From contig NC_021673.1 of assembly GCF_000247815.1 (NCBI RefSeq), positions 35,536,194-35,600,193 on the forward strand: a DNA stretch of 64,000 nucleotides, written 5' to 3'. This DNA comes from Ficedula albicollis. Lineage: Eukaryota > Chordata > Aves > Passeriformes > Muscicapidae. Every line of letters begins with the position of its first letter. Position 1 is the first letter of the stretch. This document shows, piece after piece, positions 1 through 16,900 of this stretch. The notes below the pieces were generated by a model, which ran no database searches, was not told the origin of the DNA, and saw only the letters and a program-made list of their open reading frames with translations. A program made the translations under genes and the position numbers.

Positions 1-1083
1 TTTAGTGTGTACTTATGGTTTATTACCACTAAGTTATGTTAATAACCCTAACCTGCCAAAGCTTGAGATATTGTAAGAGGACAAATTCAGTCTTTCTTTT
101 ACGTTGCTCTTTTTCCTCCTGTCCAAGGCCTGCTTAGTGCAGTATGTAGTTGTACTGACAAAAACAGTTTAGACAGGGTGTAAGTGGCCTTTCCTTGTCC
201 TGCCCTCGATGGGAAAGTTTCCTGCCTCTCTCTTTCAGCCTTTTGAAAAGAGCTAGGCCATAGGCTTGCTCTATTTTCAGTTAGAGGAAAACACAGTATT
301 CCTTTGCAGCAGTTTTCATGTCAGTTAAACTATTCCTACTTTTTTTTTTCCCCAGATGACATTAAAATAGTTCTTACTAAGTGTGAAGATTTGACTTGCT
401 CTGTTACTACTCTTTGTGGGAATTCATAGTAAATGCGAAATTACTGGAAATGTTTCAGAAATGTCACAACTTTTTCTTAGAACCTTCTTTTAGTGTTTCA
501 GAGTTAATCTGTTTTTACTATGGTGATCTTCCCTGACAGCATACTTTTATTTAGGATCATGCTATATATACACCATGCAGCTCTAGCAGTATAACATTTT
601 AAAGTAATGGTGTAGCTACGCACTATGATTATTTTGCCTAAGAAGATGGCACCTTGTACATGGCTACCAGAACTGTTTCATGTTGCTCTTAATATTTCAA
701 CTTTTCCTTTGGTTAACTTTTGTAAACTGGTACATACTCAGTGTGTTGAATAACATGATTAGGCTGCTTTTAGCTGAATATATTTTGCTTTTTTAAAAAT
801 TGAAGGAAACAAACTTAAAAAAAAGGAACAAATGTGTAGTATGTTTTTATTTAGAAAACAATAATATAAATATTTTTTATCTTTATCTTAGAAATTATGA
901 ATATAAAACATATGTAGCTTTGTACATGATAAGAATGCTTTCTTTTTGATCTTTGTGTTCCCAGTTTTGTGTATGCTTAAACTGTGTGTAAGGCCTGTGG
1001 CAGCAGGGCACTTGCCTGCTGTTTTCAGATTCAGTGTTGCTGTTATTGAACAAGAGAAGCATGTAGTAGTCATTGTGTGTCTT

Positions 1084-3869
<2,786 letters not shown>

Positions 3870-3870
3870 C

Positions 3871-3978
3871 AGTGTATGCATTGTCTAAAAAGTGAAAAGA
3901 AGGCTGCAGATACTAGCCTTTAACAGTGTGTGCATTCTCTAAAAAGTGAAAAGAAGGCTGCAGATACTAGCCATTAAT
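3871..3978. repeat. 54 bp tandem duplication
   Basis: Units at 3871-3924 and 3925-3978 differ at a handful of bases. The pair lies immediately right of the duplicated block that flanks the poly-G run. Confidence 0.85.
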
Positions 3979-6073
3979 CAAAGGTGAATGCTTTAGGTGT
4001 GGTATGACTTTGAAGAGGTTGGTAGGGAGTTCTGCATGTTATGGAAAGGGAAGTTGAAGCATAAAAACCACGCTGACCATTGCCATACTGCAAGGTGTCA
4101 CGTCTGGAAATACTCTTGGATTGTATTTTTCAAGTATTTTATTCTGTCTGCTGGATCTCTCTCTACTTTCAGTATGTTTGAAAAATGTGTTGTATGTGCT
4201 GGTCATAGGAAGGGATGTCTGTACCAATCCATTAACCAGACTGTGGTCAGCAATGTTTTACTGCTGTTGTAAAAATCCATTAGACATAAGTAGGGAAATC
4301 GTGCTGTTCTTCATTGTTTAATGTGTGGATTTTTGCTGTGATTTTCTCTTATAAAAATGGAAATTTAGAAACCTTGTGGCCATTCCATTCTCAAGTGAAA
4401 GATTATTAGTCCTTTTTGCAGTGGGAATTTATTTATTAAATGGATTTTAAACATGTTTCAAGGATGACCCCAGGCATGATCTTTGCATATCCTTTAGGTA
4501 GAGCTTATAATAGCTTTATGAGGACAGAATTGTATGGAATTACAATAAAATTATTTTTAAAATAATCAGTCTTGAATCTTCTGCCATTTTAAAATAGCAG
4601 TAAAGGTTTTGGAACACCCATATTTCTTCTTGTTCCCCATCTGAAGGTACATCAAGATTTTTAAAGTGGAATTTTGATTCTAGGAAAATTGACTTGACAG
4701 CTCATTGAATTTTTGTTGTTTCATTTTGCTAATGAGACTCCTAGTGGTTGCAGGAACTTTTGTTTTGATAACTTCTTTTGCAGCAGTAAAGCTGATTTGA
4801 GTAATTTCTGGTTGCTTACCCTTGACCCTTGCGGTGCAGTTTGATTCCAGCTTCCACCCTTATGGCTGTTCCAACTCTAGGGAAGGAGATGGAGGAGCTG
4901 CATTTGTAACTGGATTAAAAATTAAATTATAGGGTGTTTTTAAACCAGTTCATTAAAATAATTCATGCACATGCTCTGCTTTTTTTATTCCTCTGTTAAG
5001 AAGGTGGAAGAAAATGTATAATATTGGTAGATGTACCAGGTAAGATAAATGAATTAAAGCAGTGATTACAGAAAGTAATTATCTTTTTTGTAAGAGGGAT
5101 TGTACATTTAGTTCCCCTTCAGACTCCTTCTAAACACAGCTGACTTCACCTGTAAAATAGCATAAGAGCACTCATTTTACATTTTACAGGCTCTGAAATC
5201 ACTGTAACCAATGTATGGGACTAGGGATTGCTGCATCTAAATTCAATTACTAAGAATTCTGTAAAATAACAAGTTGTCTCTAAAAATTAATCCTTTTTTT
5301 TTTCTTTAAAAACTGTAGGCTTTAGTTGTATCTAAACAAGTTTATTAGGTGAGAATCTGTTAAGTATGGAACTTTTACATTTTAGTACCATGTCCCTTTA
5401 GAATAACTAGCAAAGCAGCATCAATTGTAATGCTGTTTGTGGAGAGAATTTTTTTCAGGCTATTAATTCCTTTTAATATATGTTACCTTTGGCAGCCTGT
5501 TTGAGCTGTTTGTACAGTTTGTATATATAATGTATCAGATTAAATTCTTTTGAAGGCACTTGGGTTACAAGAGTTACAGTTATACCAAAGTGGTGTTTAG
5601 AGAAAACACAGATATGCATTGAAATAGACTTTTTACTATACTAGGCTTTCAAAACAGGGGCAAGTAATTAGTCTCCACTGCACTAGGGGAGGATAAGCAG
5701 TTATAGAGTGTGTTGTTGCTGCTGGTTATATAGCAAGTTTTACTTGGAATACTGACTTTAATTAAAATATCCTGCCCTTGTAACACCAAGTACATATGTT
5801 TTTGGTTGCAAGAAACTGATAGCTCTTCGAAAATAAAGACCTTATGAAAGTTGTGGATCATCTTCTCCAATGCTGTATTTTACAAGAAAGGTATTACATT
5901 CATGATCTCTTGAAATTCTTTTTTCTATTGCATAAGAAAGCCATTTAGAGTTTAAATAGTTGTAATATATTAGTCCTTTTCTTTAATATAGCAGATATAA
6001 GAAAAATAAAAATCTGCATGGTGATTTAGTGTGTAGCACATGAGTGACTCATCAGATACATTTGCCACTCCTC

Positions 6074-6690
6074 AATTCAATACTGCCTACCCCTCAATCT
6101 CCCCCCCGGAAAAAAAATCATAATGCTTAAACTTCTGTTTGGTTGCTTGTAAAAGTGGGGCTTAATTATACTTGTGAACAGTGTATCTTGACAATTAATG
6201 GCTAAAACCAGTCCTCATTATATTTTATTGTACTTAAAACAATGTTTGTTAGGTTGGAATTTGGCCAGTAGGGGTTCTTTGTAAAGTCTGGCTGATGTGT
6301 TTCTCTTGATGTAATTCAATACTGCCTACCCCTCAACCTCCCCTCCAGAAAAAAAATCATAATGCTTAAACTTCTGTTTGGTTGCTTGTAAAAGTGGGGC
6401 TTAATTATACTTGTGAACAGTGTATCTTGACAATTAATGGCTAAAACCAGTCCTCATTATATTTTATTGTACTCTCCCCCCCGGAAAAAAAATCATAATG
6501 CTTAAACTTCTGTTTGGTTGCTTGTAAAAGTGGGGCTTAATTATACTTGTGAACAGTGTATCTTGACAATTAATGGCTAAAACCAGTCCTCATTATATTT
6601 TATTGTACTTAAAACAATGTTTGTTAGGTTGGAATTTGGCCAGTAGGGGTTCTTTGTAAAGTCTGGCTGATGTGTTTCTCTTGATGTAAC
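6074..6690. repeat. 239 bp tandem duplication with a further partial copy
   Basis: Copy 1 runs 6074-6312, copy 2 starts at 6313 and breaks off near 6473, and copy 3 restarts inside the unit at 6474 and runs to about 6690. Copy 2 differs slightly in its C-rich stretch, so the copies are not simple sequencing repeats of one molecule. Confidence 0.88.
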
Positions 6691-7336
6691 AGTACATCAA
6701 CTTGTTATTTCAGGGCATTGAGCTTTGTTTAAAAATGAATAGATGAAGTAGTGTTTTAATCTTCCAAATCTAGAGCAGAAAGACAACTTGTGCTTTAGTA
6801 TCTACACAAACACTCCTAAGTCATGCTGTAGTTAAGTATTTTGGTCAGTCTGTCTTGACCTTGTTTTACACTTTGGTTCATATCACTGTCATGGTTGTTA
6901 ATAAACTGAGTTTTATTATACTTTGATATCAGAAAAAGGTGGCATATTATCTCAGTATGTATGATCTACTTTAATGTTACTTACTATTTTTTTTCAAGAA
7001 AATAGTTATGTTGAAAAAAAACATTTTCAGGCTTATTTAAGATAGCCTGACTTTAAATTGTTGTTTAGCTGCAGCAGAGATGACATTCATCTGTCCACTG
7101 CCTTAGAACAGTATGTGCATCACTGTAGTTAGATAATGAATGCATTACTTAGAGTGGTTTCCCATCTTGTATTTGTCAGTTTTATGATAAAGGAGTATGT
7201 TTTGGGTATTGTCAGCATCCTCTGTCTCAGCTTCCATAAATCCCACAATGGGTGCATGAGCTTCCTTGAGCTATGTGAGGCCTTCTGTATGTTCTACCTA
7301 GGAGAATGTCGTGTAGTAACCAGCTCTAAATCAGAA

Positions 7337-7368
7337 TTTTGTTTGTTTTGTTTTGTTTTGTTTTGTTT
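7337..7368. repeat. GTTTT microsatellite
   Basis: Consecutive GTTTT/GTTTG units lie in a TAX1BP1 intron. Confidence 0.85.
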
Positions 7369-7816
7369 CTCCTTTTGCCTGCTCTTGTCTTTGCTGTGGC
7401 TTGCTACTGTGGTGTAACTGTCTGGAAAATGCAAGCTCTTCTTTCTACATAAAAGCAAGTAAAAAGAGAAATAAAAATTCTTTGTTTTCTGAGCTAGACA
7501 GTCAGTGGTTTGTTTGCCTAAAGGAAATAGGCAAAAGATAGGAAATAATGTATTTTTACTGTACTCTGAAGTCTTTGGTAGACTCTGAGTAACTGAATGC
7601 TTGTGCCCAAACCAACTCCCTATTGACCCTTTATTAGTATATGAACTGTGCACAACAGTATTCAATATATATTTATTTATGTGTACTTGAAATGGGCTTG
7701 TTACACATTTTGAGGAAGAGATCTGATGGCCATATTTTGGCATTAATTCAAATAGCGTGTTTTACTTCTGAAGAATCACATTCTAAAATGGCATCTGTTT
7801 GCAATTTTTTTGAAAG

Positions 7817-7965
7817 GATAATATTCAAACATCAGAAGCTTTTAAAAGGGAAAATAATGAATTGAAGAAGAAGCATGATGAGGTTGCTTCAAAAGTTCTC
7901 CAGCTTGAAGAAGACATCATGACAGTTACTCAGAAAGCCATTGCAAAAGAAACGGAGTTAGACAG
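7817..7965 (+). CDS. TAX1BP1: TAX1BP1 coding exon 1 of 13 in window (coiled coil)
   Basis: The acceptor follows a T-rich tract ending gaaag; the donor is gacag|gtattt. It enters in phase 0 and ends with two bases of a Ser codon. It encodes charged heptad-like sequence ending KAIAKETELDS, close to human HKAIEKETELDS. The first ten or so residues diverge most from human. Confidence 0.9.
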
Positions 7966-10900
7966 GTATTTAGTCTTTTGTTCCTTACCTCCTTATTTTT
8001 CTTTTTTTTCCCCAAAGTTTTTTTTTTAGACTAGCCATTTTTATTATATGCATGGATTTTCTGTTTTAATAGTTCTGTACCATTAATTTTTCAATGTTTT
8101 AGTCTGAAGGACAAACTGAAGAAAGTGATGCTTGAGAAGGAGCAACTTGAATGTGTGTTAAAGACAGAAAAGGATGAAAAAGAACTTTATAAGGTAACTT
8201 TATTACTTGTACCTGTATACACTGGAATGAAGTGGTTTGAAATAAAGGTAATAATGTTTTATGGAGAAGTCTAATAAATTGAATTTGTTAAGGAAAAAAG
8301 GAAATGGGTAACTCCTGCGGACATATCTTTAAGATAGCTATAGATGTTCTCATATAAAAATGCATGAGGAAAACAGCATCTGATCTCAACCATGGTATAA
8401 AAAGGTCTCTAAGAAGGAGAATGAATCACCAATTTGTTAAAACTCAGACATAGTAACAAAAAATAATAGATTCCAGTGAGAAAATTCTTTAGTTATACAA
8501 TGCATCACCCAGTAGCTATTCATTTTTAACACACTTTTTCATAACTAAATACTTCTTAGTCATTTAAATTCTCTCTCCAGACCTTGTTTTCTTAATCCTT
8601 CTTCTTGAGCCTTGTGTGTAACACTGAGAAGCTTTAGTAGGTTCTCTATTGCATTGGTTTTTACTAGCATGTCTGATTTCTTTTGCTGTTACTGAGAGAC
8701 ACCCATATGTAGAGTAAAATACATTGCCACCCTCCTTCCCCCCAAAGCAGAAGAAACTTTATGTGCTAAAATAATGACATCTTTAGGTTGTATGAAATAG
8801 ATCAAGTGTATTTAAAATATTATTTCTGTTCCTGGATTATAAAATCTCAAAACCTCTTGTACAAGCATGGAATTCCTTTGTAAATAACACAGATCTTCTG
8901 GTCTGAGTGGAAAACACTTGTATGCAGGAGCTATTTTGCATTATTGTGGGCAGAGTTGTTAAAAGTAGTTTGCTGTCGTTGGAGATGAATATTCCTGATG
9001 TAGACCTGTTTGCTTAGATGGCTGTGGGCAGTTACTACTAGAAGTTTAATTTCTCTTTGCTTTTCTTCAAGTCATTTCTCTTTTGCTTGTCCTTAGTTTC
9101 CCAGCATTTGTGGAGAGATGAGTGAGTCCTGAATAACTTACTTTGATGTGGGGAAAAATTAGGGCTTTAACTTCTAGCTGTAGAGTGGAGCAGTTGTTAG
9201 GTGACCATACTGAAAGAATTCCAGCCAGAAAGTTCAACCTGGAGGACAGTGATAATTTCAAATGTTAAATTTTTCTCTTTACTAGTTCTAATCTGCCTCA
9301 AGTTAGAATAAATTAGAATTCAGTGAGCACATAAATAGGTGAACAGTAGTTCTCCTAACATGGAAGAAGTTTGACATGTTTTAGCATCATTGCAGATACA
9401 CTTGAAGAATACAGAAATAGAAAACACCAAACTAGTAAAAGAAATCCAGACGTTTAAGAATTTGGATGCAAACAAAGAAAACATGATATCGTATTATAAA
9501 GAGGAGGTTGGCAGATTACAGCTATTAATAGCTGAAAAAGAAAATATGAAGAAAGCTTTTTTGCACTCCTCATCAAACAAGGTAAGCAGTACTAAATGTA
9601 ATTGGCCTGATATGAATAAATATGTCTAATGTTGTATGTGCTTTACAAGAGAAAGGAAGAAGTTGAAGAAATCACCAGGGTGTAGGCTAAGAGGCTTGAG
9701 GATTATGGTGTTCTCTGTAGATGCAGAAAATGGTGAAAAGATGGAAACCTGTTCTAGTTTTGCACCTTTAGAGCTTGTTGAGGTCTCATGTGATGAACTG
9801 AGATTAACTATGTGTGAAAAGGTAATTTTTGAGTTCAGTAAAAGCAGTGTGCTCCTGTGTTGCTTTTAGCTTCATGCGAAAGGAAAGGAGGTTGAGGAAC
9901 AGGTTTGTAATATCGCTGTGTTGAGACTGTAGTGGGCAATGGAGAAGAAAAGAGGAGACATGGAATGATTGCTGAAGGACTTGTTGGGTGAATGTACTGT
10001 CAAGTTGCAATGCTGAGTGAGAATTCTGCAGTGACAGCAGGGTTTCAAAGGAAGAGGTGCCTTACTATGCCCTGTGGCAGCACTGTGGTTAGTAAGCAGT
10101 GTGGTGTAACAGTGTAATTGCTGAAGAACTCATATTTATGCTGTCCATGGTCCATGTGGGGTTACTTCAGGCTAGTTAGATGTTATAGATGCCTGTATTG
10201 GGTTTGTGTAGGTTTTGGTAGTGGAGTGACTTCTGTGAGAAGCTGCCAGAAGCTTCCCCTGAGAGCCAATGCCAGCAGGCTCCAAGATGGATCCACCACT
10301 GTCCAAGGCTGAGCCCGTGGGTGGTGATGGTAGCACCTCTGGGATTACAGATTAAAGAAGGGTAGGGGAGCAATGCCAGCAGGCTCCAAGATGGATCCGG
10401 CTCCAAGATGGATCCACCACTGTCCAAGGCTGAGCCCGTGGGTGGTGATGGTAGCACCTCTGGGATTACAGATTAAAGAAGGGTAGGGGAGAGGGGGGAA
10501 CTGTGTGAGAGTAATTGCAGCTGAAGAGAAGAGGGAGAACTTGAGGGAATTCTGCAGACATCAGGGTCAGTGAAGGAGGGAAAAAGGTTCCAGGTACTGA
10601 AGCAGGGATTCCTGTGCAGCCCATGATGAAAACCCTGATGAGACAGACTGCCTCCTGCAGCCTGTGGAGGACCCCATGCTGGAGAAGATGGATGTGTTTG
10701 GAGGAAGCTGTGATTCTGTGGGAAGCCCGCACTGAAGCAGGTTTGCTGGCAGGACCTGTGACCCCACAGGGAACCTGTGCTGGAGCTGTTTGTTTCTGAG
10801 GACTGCACCCCCATGGATGGGATCTTACACTCGACCAGTTCATGCAAAACTGCAGCCTGTAGGAAGGATATGTGTTTTAGAAGTTTGTAGAGGAGTGTCT

Positions 10901-13900
10901 CCCCTGGGAGGGACCCCACACTGGAGCAGAGGAAGAGAGTGAGGAGTTCTCCCCCTGAGGAGGAAGGAGCAGAAAAGACAACGTGTGATATGAACTGACT
11001 GCAGCCTTCATTCCCCATCCTGGCTGTGCTGCTGGAGGAGAGGAGATAAGAGAGTTTGAGAGTGAATCTGAAAAGAGGAGTTGGGGTCAGGATGTTAAGA
11101 TTTGGTTTTATTTCTCATTGTCCTATTCTTTTGTGACTGGTAATAAATTAGATTAATTTTCCCCCCAAGCTGAGTCTCTTTTTGCCCATGACAGTAATTG
11201 CTGAGTGATCTCTCCCTGCCCTCATCACAACCCACAAGCCTTTTGTTATATTCTCCCCCTTGTCCAGCTGAGGAGGGGAATGGTGGAGTGGCTTTGGTGG
11301 GCACCTGGCATCCAGCCAGGGTAAACCCACAATAGAATAACCATTAGGTTTTTTTGCTTGATGTACATCATCCTGTTCCATTTCATCCAAAAGGAATGCG
11401 GTTTCTGTGCCCTGAGATTGTTCTGTTATCTGCAGTGGGATAGGCAATAATGAAATTGACTGGGAGTTCTGCTTCACAAATGTGCTCTTGATCCAAATTA
11501 GAGAGTCAGTTTAGACATAGCCTTTGAGGCCAGCATGGAAAAGTCAGATTTTGCAGGCATCTTTCTTGTGCATCTTGCCAATCTTCTTGCAGAAAAGCAA
11601 CTTGGATCTCAAAAGACTAGAAATTGTTTTAAAGTAAGATGAGTTAATCTGAGTGGAAAAGTAGTGCTGTTGAGAAGGGACATAGAGTTTCAAAAGGGCA
11701 TGCTGTCTTGCCTTGAGTTACATCTTATTTTAGTCTCTTTTCTGCAGGTTTGTTTCCGAGTGTGTTAAATTTTGAAGGGAGTGGATATGTGTCAGTACTG
11801 TAGCAACCAAATATTGATGTAATTTATTCATCTTAAAGGGCTTCTGATGTTTCTGGTGGGATCATTATTAGTTTTATCTTACCCTGTGAAGCCTGAAATA
11901 CTTGCTGGAATTCTTTACCATTGTATCATGTGCTGTAAAAATAGCTAGGAAACAAGACTTCAGGGCATTTGCTTGTCTATCCATCTTCATAAATGGTTAC
12001 AAAATGTATTAGTATTCCTCTGGACTTAAATGATATTAGAAAAATTAACAAATAATGGACTAGAGATAGCTGAATTTATGTCTGGACTCAAGAATAAGAG
12101 ATGATTATGCCATCAGGGAGCCCATAGGCAGTGACTATTTTATATAGTAGCTTCTTTAAAAAAAAACAAAACAACAAAACACTTAAATTATTTTTTCTAA
12201 TCCTGGCCTTCTCTGAGGAGTGAGGGGCTGATAGTTCAGCTTGGTCAGTTGGCTCTTGGGTTGCCCTGTATTCATAGTGCTACATGCTGCAGCTTGCTCT
12301 TCATTACTATTTGTTCTCTCTTCCCTCTGGAAAGCTTGTTGTGCAAGAGCTTGGGAAACAGAGCTGTGAGAAAAACATCCCAAAGTTGCTTTACAGTGTT
12401 TTATATTAACCAGTTGTAGGCACTGTAAAACCTCTTGGTCTATTGCTACCTTCAGTGTGTTTCTGTGGGATGAACTTTGCTTTTGATGCTGGAGTTCTAT
12501 ACTGATAAGAACAGAGATGTAGAAAACAGACTTTTTTTGGTCCTATGTTTAAAACTGAAGCTGAAATTCCAACAAAACTCCAGAATTGAAACTTCTATTT
12601 TGTGTGAAATAAATTTGCTGGCAAAGAAGACAAGTGGGGAAAATAGTACTTGTGTACTGACTCCTTGATTTAGTAGTTTTGCTAAAGCCACCAGGAAAAC
12701 CTGTTTTTTCTTTCAGGTGTTTCTAATCCCTATACCAACCTTTATTTAAACTTTGAATTAAAAAAATGATGAATTCTTTTCCATCTCTTCTCTTTCCTAG
12801 GATGAGGCAATTATTTTGAAAGAGCAGCTTCGAAAAGCTGAAGATCAGATTCAGGCTAGCAAACAAGAAGCTGTTCTAATGTCAAAAGAGCTGAGTGATG
12901 CAGTAAATGTGCGGGATAAGACAATGGCAGATCTTCACAGTGCACGTCTGGAAAATGAAAAATTCAAAAAACAGCTTGCTGAAGCTTTAGCTGAACTCAA
13001 AATAATCACAGCTTTGAAAAATGAGCAGGTAAATTGTCAGTATTTAGTATTGAAGTTTATCTGTATTTATAAAATTTTTCTTGTAGCTTTACAGAAGATG
13101 GGGAATAAAATAGGTTTCTGGATGATTAGTGCAAATAATTACCAAATTCTCTTTCCCATTCAATGTAGTACCTTAAATCAAGTGCATTTTAGCTGATTTA
13201 GAAGTTTGGTCAGAAAGGAGGTTTCTGCTATTACTCATACCTACATTATTTTCGCAGAATAATGCAGTATTTATCTATGTTATTTTATTTTATTTATATG
13301 AGTCCTCTCACTGTCTTAATTCTGTTAAGTGAGCTACATTAGCATTAAAAATCCATTCAAATAAGAAAATGTATTGGTAAAAACTTGGGTTGTTTTATAG
13401 TATTCTTTTCTCATTGATAGATTCTCTGAATTCTTATGACTCCTTCCAATATTTGTGATCAAAGTTAATTTGCTTTAAGTACTTATAAGTATAAAAATAT
13501 TAGTATAATGGAAAGCGTCTTGACCTTAGTCTTGAATGAAAATATAGCGAGCTAATACATATTTGAGCATTTTGATTAAAGTGAGGTTTATCAAGGATCT
13601 TCAGTGACTGCAGCTGTATTGCATTTCTTTGCTACCAGGATTACTGTGTTGGTATAACTGTTTGAAGAAAATATATTGAGCTGAACACAATTAAAAGTAC
13701 TGTAATATTAAAACACTTAAAAGAACTATTATATTTAAAATGTCAAAGAATGGCATGATTTTTTTCCTAAGAGTCTCAGTTATATACAGTGTGTTTTGAA
13801 ATGTGTCATGAAGGAAGTAGCAAATATCTGAATGCCACAAGTTACCAGAAAATACCTGAGCATAGCCTGTGTGTAGTTGTCAGATGTGATTTGTGTAGCT

Positions 13901-16900
13901 TGTATATCAGTGCTGTGGCTCAATGGAACCACTCCCAGGTGGAGTGGAAATCTAGTGAGTGTGAAGGAATAGTTGTGGGCTTTGCATTTTTGCGATGTGG
14001 CTGTACTTCTCTGTAGGATAGCTGGAATAACCCCTGGAAGATGTTCAGGCTTTTCCTATACATTCAGACTTTAGATATACATTAATGAGCCCATAAAATA
14101 AGTATCTTACCTGCCTCTGGTATTACACCAGTTCCTGTTTATGTCCCTCAGTGTGTCCTGCTTGGAGTGAAGTTCAGGACATATTCTGCCTTTCTCTGTG
14201 CTCTACTGCTTGTGCTATTCCTTGCTTTCCCACAAAGAAAATAGGAGCTTCAGTACTTTCATGGAGCATTATGCTTTTTTAATTAAAAAAAGACATTTTG
14301 GGAAATAGTGGTATTTGAACAAAAGGAGGAATAGTTTCTATTTTTTTTATTTTTTATTTTAAGGAAGCTTCAAACGCAGTGGAGCAGGAACTGCGCAGAG
14401 AAGTTGAAGATCTCAAGCTTCGTCTACAAATGGCTGCTGACCATTACAAGGAAAAATTCAAAGAATGTCAAAAACTTCAAAAACAAGTAAATAAGTTTAC
14501 AGAACAGGCAGTAAGTAGAATGGGATAAATTGCACTTGCTTTTTTGGTAACATTTCAACAACAATTTAATTTCCTTCTGTGAAAACTAATGCTTTTAAAA
14601 AGGATTAAAGTGTCTGGTAAGCAATGACTCTTTACCATTTTCTTACCATTACTTCTATGATTCTTTTTAGGTAGTTGTCCAAACCAAGCATAGAATTTAT
14701 AGTAGCTGGTATAGAAGCCTAGTAGAGCTTGGATGAACCTATAAGCATTACACTGTTCAAGGAAGAATTTTGAAACTGAAGTTGGGAAAAACTGTAATTA
14801 CTGCCTCTGTCCAATACCACCACAAAAAAGCCCAACAAAAAACCAGAAGCCCAAAAGTGGGGGAAATAGAGAACTTGAAGTAGGATTTAAAAGCCAAGTA
14901 GGGAAGAATTCTTCACAACACAGTATGGAGTTGTATTCCATATGTATTTTGTTATCTTATCACTCTTCCAAGATCTGTTTCATAAATAAATGAATCTTTT
15001 CAATGATGATACAAGTCCTAGGCCACCTAGTAACTGAACCTGTCAGTAAATTTCAAACCGATTAGAGAACAGAGTTCTTCAGATTTTTGTAAAAATTAGA
15101 GTTGGAGAGGAGCTCAGGCAGGGAAGAGGCCTGTACAATGGCAAGATATGCAAATATGAATTCTTAAGAAAACCAGACTTAAGTATTTCTTTTATCCACA
15201 GAACATTGCATAAAAGAGCCATCTTCTCATCCAGAAGGTCAATGGTGAATGAGGTGTCATATCAGAGCATCTATAGCTTTTCCTTAAAAACCTTCCTTAT
15301 CTTTGGCAATGTTGTACATCTTACAGCAAACACCAGATTTCATTGCTTTCACTCTAGAAGTCCAGCAGACATTCTCGATACAGACTGTTTTACTAACAGA
15401 ATATAAGATTTAAGTTAATGATTTTAAGTGTAACTGATTCTCTAGAAAATGAGATTTTTCCAATAATTTGCTTAGAAATTACTCTTTCTAGGAAAAAAGA
15501 CTGTCATCAAGTAAGATGATAAAAATCATAGTTGAGGCAATTTCAGTCTTAGTAGAACTAAATTTTTTTGTATATATATATATATATATATATTACCTAC
15601 TGTTTTAATGAGCAGTTCTGTCTAATTTTGGAGCAAATTATACGTTTTGCAGGATACATTACTTTGTGCTTTGGCTTTCATTTAATCAAATACCAAAACA
15701 AAATTTCTTTTCGCAAAGAAAACTGCAGGGCATCAACAGAAACTGACAGATGCATCTAACATTGAGACAGCTACTGCCGTCCTTACAGACAAAAAGTTGT
15801 CTGCATCTCCAGGTATCAACAGCTTAAATTTTGTCTGTCTTTATAAGCCTGAAAGTGTTGTCTATGTGAAGTAGTCACTAATAGTATTAGTAGTATAAAG
15901 TAGGTGGATTTGTTGTGTTTAATTATAGCATTAATTAGACCTGTGAAATGAGCTAAATATTTTGTCTCTTACTAAGTGGTAACATTTGAAATAAGTTCAT
16001 ATATCAGTTTAGTTGCTGCTTAATAATGTCAGTAGAACTGAAATAGTGAATTTCTGCTTCATGGTTAACAGAGATGGTTTTGATTTTGCCAAGCTAAGAA
16101 ACAGTTTATTAAAAAAAAATCTAACTCAGATTTTCAGTTTGAGTATAATAGCACAGTAATTTTGCAGATATGTTGTTATGACTATCCACTGTAACATTCT
16201 ACTGTAAAATCAATCTGCTGAAAAGTTCTGACTATGTGATGGCAAGTCTACTCACTATTTTCATTAATTATAGGAGTAGTGGTTTATTAGAAGATGTTTA
16301 TAATTATTGTGAACTATTAAGTGATTGCAAAAACAATATTCTAAAACTTCAGTATGTAATAAGTTAAAATTTAGGAAGAAATCCTTATAACATTCTGCTG
16401 TAAAATCAACCTGCTGAAAAGTTCTGACTATGTGATGGCAAGTCTACTCACTATTTTCATTAATTATAGGAGTAGTGGTTTATTAGAAGATGTTTATAAT
16501 TATTGTGAACTATTAAGTGATTGCAAAAACAATATTCTAAAACTTCAGTATGTAATAAGTTAAGTCTACTCACTATTTTCATTAATTATAGGAGTAGTGG
16601 TTTATTAGAAGATGTTTATAATTATTGTGAACTATTAAGTGATTGCAAAAACAATATTCTAAAACTTCAGTATGTAATAAGTTAAAATTTAGGAAGAAAT
16701 CCTTCACAATGGGGCTGGTGAGGCATTAGAACAGGCTTCTCAAAGGAGTTATGAATGCCCCATCCCCTGGGGTGCTTAGGGCCAGGTTGGATGGGGTTCT
16801 GAGCAGCCTGGTGTAGTGGAAAGTGTCCTTGTCCATGGCAGGGGGATTGGAGATAGAGGGTCTTTAAGTTCCCTTCCTGCCCAAACCGTTCTGTGATTTT

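Larger units (their letters stand above)
10194..11331 (+). mobile_element. avian endogenous retrovirus solo LTR, sense orientation
   Basis: It starts tgtattgggtttgtgtagg and ends gccagggtaaacccaca, the TG...CA ends and terminal sequence of an LTR family I recognise from neoavian genomes. It is GC-richer than the flanks, with repeated phrases such as ctggagcagg and cctgtgaccccacagg. An AATAAA at 11142-11147 sits in the expected downstream part. No gag, pol or env coding is present, so it is a solo LTR. I could not confirm a target-site duplication. The exact family name would need a repeat library. Confidence 0.8.
9582..12800 (+). other. TAX1BP1: TAX1BP1 intron holding a solo LTR
   Basis: The middle third is the LTR described separately (about 10194-11331). 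The flanks are ordinary intron with no recognised gene. Confidence 0.75.

Noticed and set aside
7136..7743. 93- and 149-codon frames upstream of the first TAX1BP1 exon in the window
   Set aside because: They are A/T-rich low-complexity translations including the GTTTT microsatellite; no similarity to TAX1BP1.
10118..11018. Overlapping 60-180 codon frames on both strands
   Set aside because: They lie within the GC-rich solo LTR. No retroviral gag, pol or env features are visible.
15653..15718. Stronger-looking acceptor (tacgttttgcag) for the TAX1BP1 exon at 15719
   Set aside because: In the required phase it reads ten codons and then TAA, breaking the protein.
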